From: JBFLVQ01 sp040758525
GTDB lineage: Bacteria > Acidobacteriota > Blastocatellia > Chloracidobacteriales > JADJPF01
Direction: 5' to 3'
NCBI GenBank assembly: GCA_040758525.1
Contig: JBFLVQ010000331.1
Span: 1-10,098 of the forward strand
Length of the DNA stretch: 10,098 bases
Within the stretch, counting starts at the first letter, position 1; each line of letters begins with the position of its first letter. The position numbers were made by a program, and so were the translations under genes. The notes under the pieces are model-generated. The model saw only the letters and a program-made list of their open reading frames with translations, ran no database searches and was not told where the DNA came from. This document shows, one piece after another, positions 7,105 through 10,098 of this stretch.

Positions 7105-7643
7105 AAACAGTAAAGAGAGGATCGCCGCGCTTAACGGCTTGCCAAGTTTGATTGGCATAGACATTCTCAATCCAGCCGTTGAACCTGGGCTGCACATCAA
7201 CGATCTTTGTTTCATCAACAACAACACTGCCAACAGCACGAATCTTCTTTTCGAATAGTTGAGGTTGAACTTCGGTCAATTTGACGCCAATGAGTTGTTG
7301 TCGCTCTGGTGTGATAGTAAAAGTCGTGCTATCACTCATCGCATCATTTGACGAATCATCTTGAGCGGAGTCACCCCTTTTGACAGGAGTAAGATCGATA
7401 CCACAAATCGGACATTTCCCAGGTCCTGACTGTTTGACGAATGGATGCATCGAACAGGTCCAATATTCGATCTCCTTGTTGTGCTGATGGCTTGCTACAT
7501 CCTTTTGTAAAGCGCTTTGATCTTTCCGGTTATCTGTACTTGTCTTTATCACGAAACACTACTGTAAACAACACCTGTTGTTTGCGAGTGATAACTCTCC
7601 TCTGATCATCCTGTGACGCTTCAGGCAGTTTTGGAGACTCCAT
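7105..7643 (-). pseudogene. cusB: CusB-type periplasmic adaptor, N-terminal third only, frameshifted
   Basis: CusB is the membrane-fusion adaptor that joins CusA to the outer-membrane channel and hands over metal. The likely start is ATG 7643 behind AGGAGG, 12 bases after the cusC-like stop. It gives MESPKLPEASQDD...RKQQVLFTVVF and then shifts out of frame to a TAA at 7532-7530. The main frame takes over at about 7552 (IKTSTDNRK). It carries a heavy-metal-binding domain with WTCSMHP and GKCPICGIDL, then TPERQQLIGVKLTEV, IRAVGSVVVDETKIVDVQPR, FNGWIENVYANQ and VKRGDPLFTVYS. At that point, about 7105, the adaptor sequence ends and the reading passes into cusA sequence out of frame. The barrel-sandwich hybrid is cut and the hairpin and C-terminal domains are absent. 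The membrane anchor expected after QQVLFTVV is also short, so the frameshift may be a small deletion. Confidence 0.85.
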
Positions 7644-7655
7644 CTCTTCCTCCTT

Positions 7656-8275
7656 TTACTTAGTTAGCTCAATATCAACGTAGGTTTCCATCTCAGCCAG
7701 CGCCTTCTGATAATCAGAAAGCAACTCCCAATAACGCGTTTCGTAATTGAGCGCGCGTTTCAAAGCTGTCAACAGAGTCAAGAAATCTACTTTCCCTACC
7801 TGGTAAGAAGCCATCGCGCTCTCAAGCGCCAGAGTCGCTTGTGGGATAATCCCTTTCTCATGCAACTGAATTAGCCTTGCCGCATTGAGTGCCCGCATAT
7901 GCGCATCGCACAACCTGTAACGAATGAGAGAACTTGTTGAAGAAAGTCGTGAGCGTGTAGCAGCAAGGTTTGCAGATTGCTCTTCAATAGCGTATCGCTG
8001 CTAGGTAAAAGTGTAGAGTGGAAGCTTGAGTGTGACTTCATAGCTGTAGAAATCAGGTAAATTCGAACGATTGTGATATACAAAACCCAACCCGACTTCA
8101 GGGTATTTCGCCTCGCGTTTAGCCAAACGTAATGAATGACGATTGGAACTGTGGCAGTTGAATCAGTTGTACGCTGCACAGTAAATCCTTGAGCAAGACC
8201 TGGTTCTAAATATGCCAACAGCATGGCAACTACAGCTATGACAAAGAATAGCGTTTTTAGATAAAGAATATTCAT
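7656..8275 (-). pseudogene. cusC: CusC/TolC-family outer-membrane channel, heavily deleted
   Basis: TolC-family channels have about 420-480 residues; about 205 codons remain. ATG 8275 opens a signal peptide (MNILYLKTLFFVIAVVAMLL...GLAQG) and FTVQRTTDSTATVP. The frame then breaks at about 8130-8150, where roughly the N-terminal half is missing. Downstream frame: AKREAKYPEVGLGFVYHNRS, NLPDFYSYEVTLKLPLYTFT, then TAG at 8003-8001. It continues QRYAIEEQSANLAATRSRLS, ARLIQLHEKGIIPQATLALE, SYQVGKVDFLTLLTALKRAL and LLSDYQKALAEMETYV to TAA at 7658-7656. The beta-strand NRSNLPDFYS and the coiled-coil repeats identify the family. A TolC protomer needs two such repeats, so no channel can form. Being first of the CusC-B-A order, it marks the 5' end of the ancestral operon. 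No strong ribosome binding site is visible before 8275. Confidence 0.82.
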
Positions 8276-8420
8276 ATGAGCTTTGTGTTTTATCCATGAA
8301 ATTGGCGTATTTTCCCAATTACCAAAGATAAGGAATGTAGATCAACCTGTGGCTGATCCTGTCCTACTAGTCTATTAATACCTGTGCAAATGAAGCATCA
8401 GGCGAGCAATGGACACACTT

Positions 8421-8435
8421 CGGCTCTGTTAGCCG
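8421..8435 (-). terminator. Small hairpin just after the Cys-rich gene, possible weak terminator
   Basis: CGGCT-ctgtt-AGCCG forms a 5-pair stem three bases past the stop of the minus-strand Cys-rich gene. There is no T-run after it in that direction, so intrinsic termination would be weak. A second small dyad, GATCA/TGATC, lies at 8340-8358. Nothing else is seen in 8276-8437. Confidence 0.25.
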
Positions 8436-8437
8436 AT

Positions 8438-8839
8438 TTAGATCAATAAGGTAACATGATTGATATAAAGAGGATGATGATCCCGATGAAGAAATCGAAC
8501 ATCAAGCGACTGAATAGAAGTAGAAACATCTACTGACATTGGTCGCTCAAATGAGTCTATGTCTACTGTAGTAATGGAAGACGCTAATGGTTGAGATATG
8601 CTGACAGTTTCAGGATGCATTCCTGAATTAGTGTTAGTAGGTTTGCCGCATCCCATTTCGCAACAGAGTTGCGCTGCCGGTGAAGCGACTGGCAATTTCG
8701 CTTGTGCGCAGCAAGCCATGGAGCAAGCCATATTATCGTCCTTATCTTTGCAAGTGCCAAACATTGCACAGGAGAAACCTCCTGCCAAATTTTGGCTGAC
8801 AAGAGTTAACAAAATAAGGAATGCAGCAAATCTCACCAT
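8438..8839 (-). CDS. Secreted Cys-rich protein, 133 aa, possible metal binder
   Basis: Residues 1-20 (MVRFAAFLILLTLVSQNLAG) are a Sec signal peptide. The mature N-terminus holds eight cysteines: C24, C30, C39, C43, C44, C59, C60 and C64, in CKDKDDNMACSMACC and QLCCEMGCG. Methionines are interspersed (NMACSM, CEMGC). The second half is Ser/Thr-rich with a His-rich stretch (FLHRDHHPLYINH at about 116-128). Paired cysteines with Met and His fit a periplasmic or secreted soft-metal binder, and the position upstream of the efflux remnants in the same direction supports that. I do not recognise a named family. No ribosome binding site precedes ATG 8839, but a promoter ends only seven bases upstream, so the message may be leaderless. 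The frame is intact, unlike the operon behind it. Confidence 0.72.
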   Translation of the reverse strand: MVRFAAFLILLTLVSQNLAGGFSCAMFGTCKDKDDNMACSMACCAQAKLPVASPAAQLCCEMGCGKPTNTNSGMHPETVSISQPLASSITTVDIDSFERPMSVDVSTSIQSLDVRFLHRDHHPLYINHVTLLI

Positions 8840-8846
8840 ATTTAGA

Positions 8847-8876
8847 ATTATGTGTGCTTAGTTACAAAGTTGTCGA
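8847..8876 (-). promoter_or_regulatory. Sigma-70-like promoter of the Cys-rich gene
   Basis: On the minus strand TCGACA (8876-8871) and CATAAT (8852-8847) each differ from consensus by one base and are 18 bases apart. The expected start of transcription falls at about 8841-8840, one or two bases before the ATG at 8839, which predicts an almost leaderless mRNA. The site lies in the 58-base gap between two divergent genes. Confidence 0.5.
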
Positions 8877-8897
8877 TAACAGATAAGAGGCTGCGTA

Positions 8898-9687
8898 ATG
8901 AACGTCGTATCTGAACTTCCTAGCAGGCAGTTTTTGCGAAGTAATACCGCCATCAATATATTAGGGCGAGTATTATTGCGCATAGATAATAATGATTCCG
9001 ATCGGTGCTTGCTCATCGCCTACCATTTCGACCAAGCCGCTTACGGCCTAATAAACCCATTGAAGAGAAGCCCAAGCGTAGACCTGGATGCCCTTCTAAG
9101 GCTGAGATATTGGCTAGATTCTCTCAGCAACCTCAACAGTCAACCCAACAACCAGGTCAACAGCTAGGCCAACAACCAAGCCAAGCTGTATCAATCCCAC
9201 AATCCCCAGTGGCCAATCCCGTTCTACCCTGCCTTATACCTCTACCATCTCATCACTGCTAGCTGAAAGGTTGGGTAGATCTTCGACCAAACAGGTAGAT
9301 ACTATTGCAATGGCTATTGATAAGTTGGATAGATCGCTAAATGCCAGTATGCAGACCCTAACTAATCAAATCACCTTGCTTCAAGATAATCTGTTGAAGG
9401 TGTCTCGCCAGCAAGATTTTATGGATAGAGAAATGAATGCATTCATAGTGAGAACTGAATCTTTCTTTACCCAATACTCTGCTATTGCTGCTCAAGCTGA
9501 TTCCTTCGCGAAAACCCTGGATGTGATCTCACAGTTCACTCAAACCAATCCGTTGAATAGTCAATTATTGGGTACTTTGAAGAACTCTTATTCGCAGTTA
9601 CTAACTCCACTAGCAGACCAGCAAGCGAAGTATTCTTCGATAACAAAGCTCCACCAAGTGCTGTCAATGTTACCATTTTCATCATAA
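8898..9687 (+). pseudogene. Gln-rich, AT-hook-like, coiled-coil protein read in three frames
   Basis: ATG 8898 has AAGAGG seven bases upstream and opens MNVVSELPSRQFLRSNTAIN, ILGRVLLRIDNNDSDRCLL. Around 9005-9060 the coding character moves to a second frame: RPNKPIEEKPKRRPGCPSKA, EILARFSQQ, then a Gln/Pro tract (QQPQQSTQQPGQQLGQQPSQ). RRPGCPSK resembles an AT-hook (RPGRPSK) with Arg replaced by Cys. By about 9240 it moves to a third frame: SSLLAERLGRSSTKQVDTIA, then a heptad-rich stretch (DKLDRSLNASMQTLTNQITL, LQDNLLKVSRQQDFMDREM) to TAA at 9685-9687. Both shifts go the same way (minus one). The 9271 frame could also start alone, from TTG, as a 138-residue coiled-coil protein. I do not recognise the family. 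Its last 100 bases are antisense to the next gene, so the true C-terminus may be lost. Confidence 0.45.
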
Positions 9688-10098
9688 ACTGGAGCTTGCC
9701 AATGCGCATCCATAGTAGCTATACATTGATCTCTGCGTGCACGAGCCGCGTCACATGCATCCGGATTATAAGGACAACTCTGAGAAGCCGCTTGCATCAA
9801 AGCATCTTGAGCATTTATGAATGCGCTGTAACGGGAGTTGTTACAACGCTTGAGACATTCACCTATACAAGTATTCCTTTCCGTAAGATCAATAATACTA
9901 TTACATTGCTGTTGACATTCTTGAAGACAACTTACCGGCTCACCGAAATACCAGGAACGGAAGGTATTTGTATATTGAGAATCTGCTTGGAGAAAAGTAT
10001 TGAACCGCTGCTCTTCGCAATCTGCCCCTACTATCTGAGCATAATCTGGTTGAACCCATATTAACCCCAGTCCGAGCAAAAGGCTAAAAACAACCCTT
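9588..10098 (-). CDS. Secreted 12-Cys protein with twin CxxxCxxxC motifs, 5' end beyond window
   Basis: The frame is open to the right edge, so the start codon lies just outside. The visible N-terminus RVVFSLLLGLGLIWVQPDYA is the hydrophobic part of a signal peptide, probably cleaved after YAQ. A TTG at 10079 could serve as a start but would cut the signal in half. Numbered from that TTG, cysteines fall at 21, 51, 55, 59, 71, 75, 79, 102, 109, 119, 153 and 162. Two copies of CxxxCxxxC (CLQECQQQC and CIGECLKRC) are 20 residues apart, a spacing suited to disulfide-linked helical hairpins. The rest is rich in Gln, Asn and Ala, ending SNCE and TAA at 9590-9588. No family recognised. It converges with and overlaps the plus-strand gene by 100 bases. 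The frame is clean and is probably a real gene. Confidence 0.72.
   Translation of the reverse strand, partial: RVVFSLLLGLGLIWVQPDYAQIVGADCEEQRFNTFLQADSQYTNTFRSWYFGEPVSCLQECQQQCNSIIDLTERNTCIGECLKRCNNSRYSAFINAQDALMQAASQSCPYNPDACDAARARRDQCIATMDAHWQAPVYDENGNIDSTWWSFVIEEYFACWSASGVSNCE

Noticed and set aside
7141..7239. The apparent N-terminus of the 199-codon frame that leads into CusA
   Set aside because: Before 7104 this frame is out-of-phase cusB sequence, so it is a fusion artefact of the deletion and not a real protein start.
9121..9190. Tandem or CRISPR-like repeats in the Gln/Pro region
   Set aside because: The repetition comes from CAA/CCA codons of a Gln/Pro tract; no fixed repeat and spacer pattern exists.

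Overview
The window looks like chromosomal DNA of a Gram-negative bacterium: it encodes a TonB-dependent outer-membrane receptor, the remains of a three-part CusCBA-type envelope metal-efflux system, and several proteins with Sec or lipoprotein signals. The receptor's N-terminal carboxypeptidase-regulatory-like domain and the style of the efflux proteins would fit Acidobacteriota such as Blastocatellia. That placement is a guess from memory, not an alignment. Base composition appears mid-range, near 45% GC by eye.

Layout. (1) 1-1225, minus: an open TonB-dependent receptor gene whose 3' end lies beyond the left edge. (2) 1226-1914: no convincing gene, but three copies of a CAGTnGGyTGT motif, one inside a perfect inverted repeat. 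(3) About 1915-2287: what looks like the right end of an IS200/IS605 (TnpB-type) element, with a chain of hairpins resembling an omega/reRNA scaffold. Its tnpB frame is destroyed. (4) 2292-3194, minus: an intact LysM / peptidoglycan-binding / M15-like peptidase gene. (5) 3386-8275, minus: the debris of a metal-resistance operon. In transcription order it holds cusC-like, cusB-like, cusA-like, a small secreted protein, a FixH/YtkA-like methionine-rich lipoprotein and a tiny Met/Gly-rich membrane protein. Nearly every member is damaged by nonsense codons, frameshifts or large deletions. (6) 8438-8839, minus: an intact Cys-rich secreted protein with a good sigma-70-like promoter. (7) 8898-9687, plus: a Gln-rich, AT-hook-like, coiled-coil gene that can only be read by changing frame twice. 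(8) 9588-10098, minus: the 3' part of a secreted 12-Cys protein with two CxxxCxxxC motifs, overlapping the tail of the previous gene in convergent orientation.

How the genes relate. The ancestral 8275-to-3386 block would have moved Cu/Ag-type cations from periplasm to outside: CusA as RND pump, CusB as adaptor with a metal-binding N-terminus, CusC as outer-membrane channel, and FixH-like and Met-rich accessory proteins. Recognisable protein pieces remain in the expected order, but no working pump can be assembled from them. The receptor, the LysM peptidase and the two Cys-rich secreted proteins are still open, so the decay is concentrated in the efflux block. The most unusual items are this multi-lesion pseudo-operon, the cusB/cusA deletion fusion, the in-frame TGA in the CPM-TGA context of the small membrane protein, and the structured IS605-type right end abutting the peptidase stop codon.
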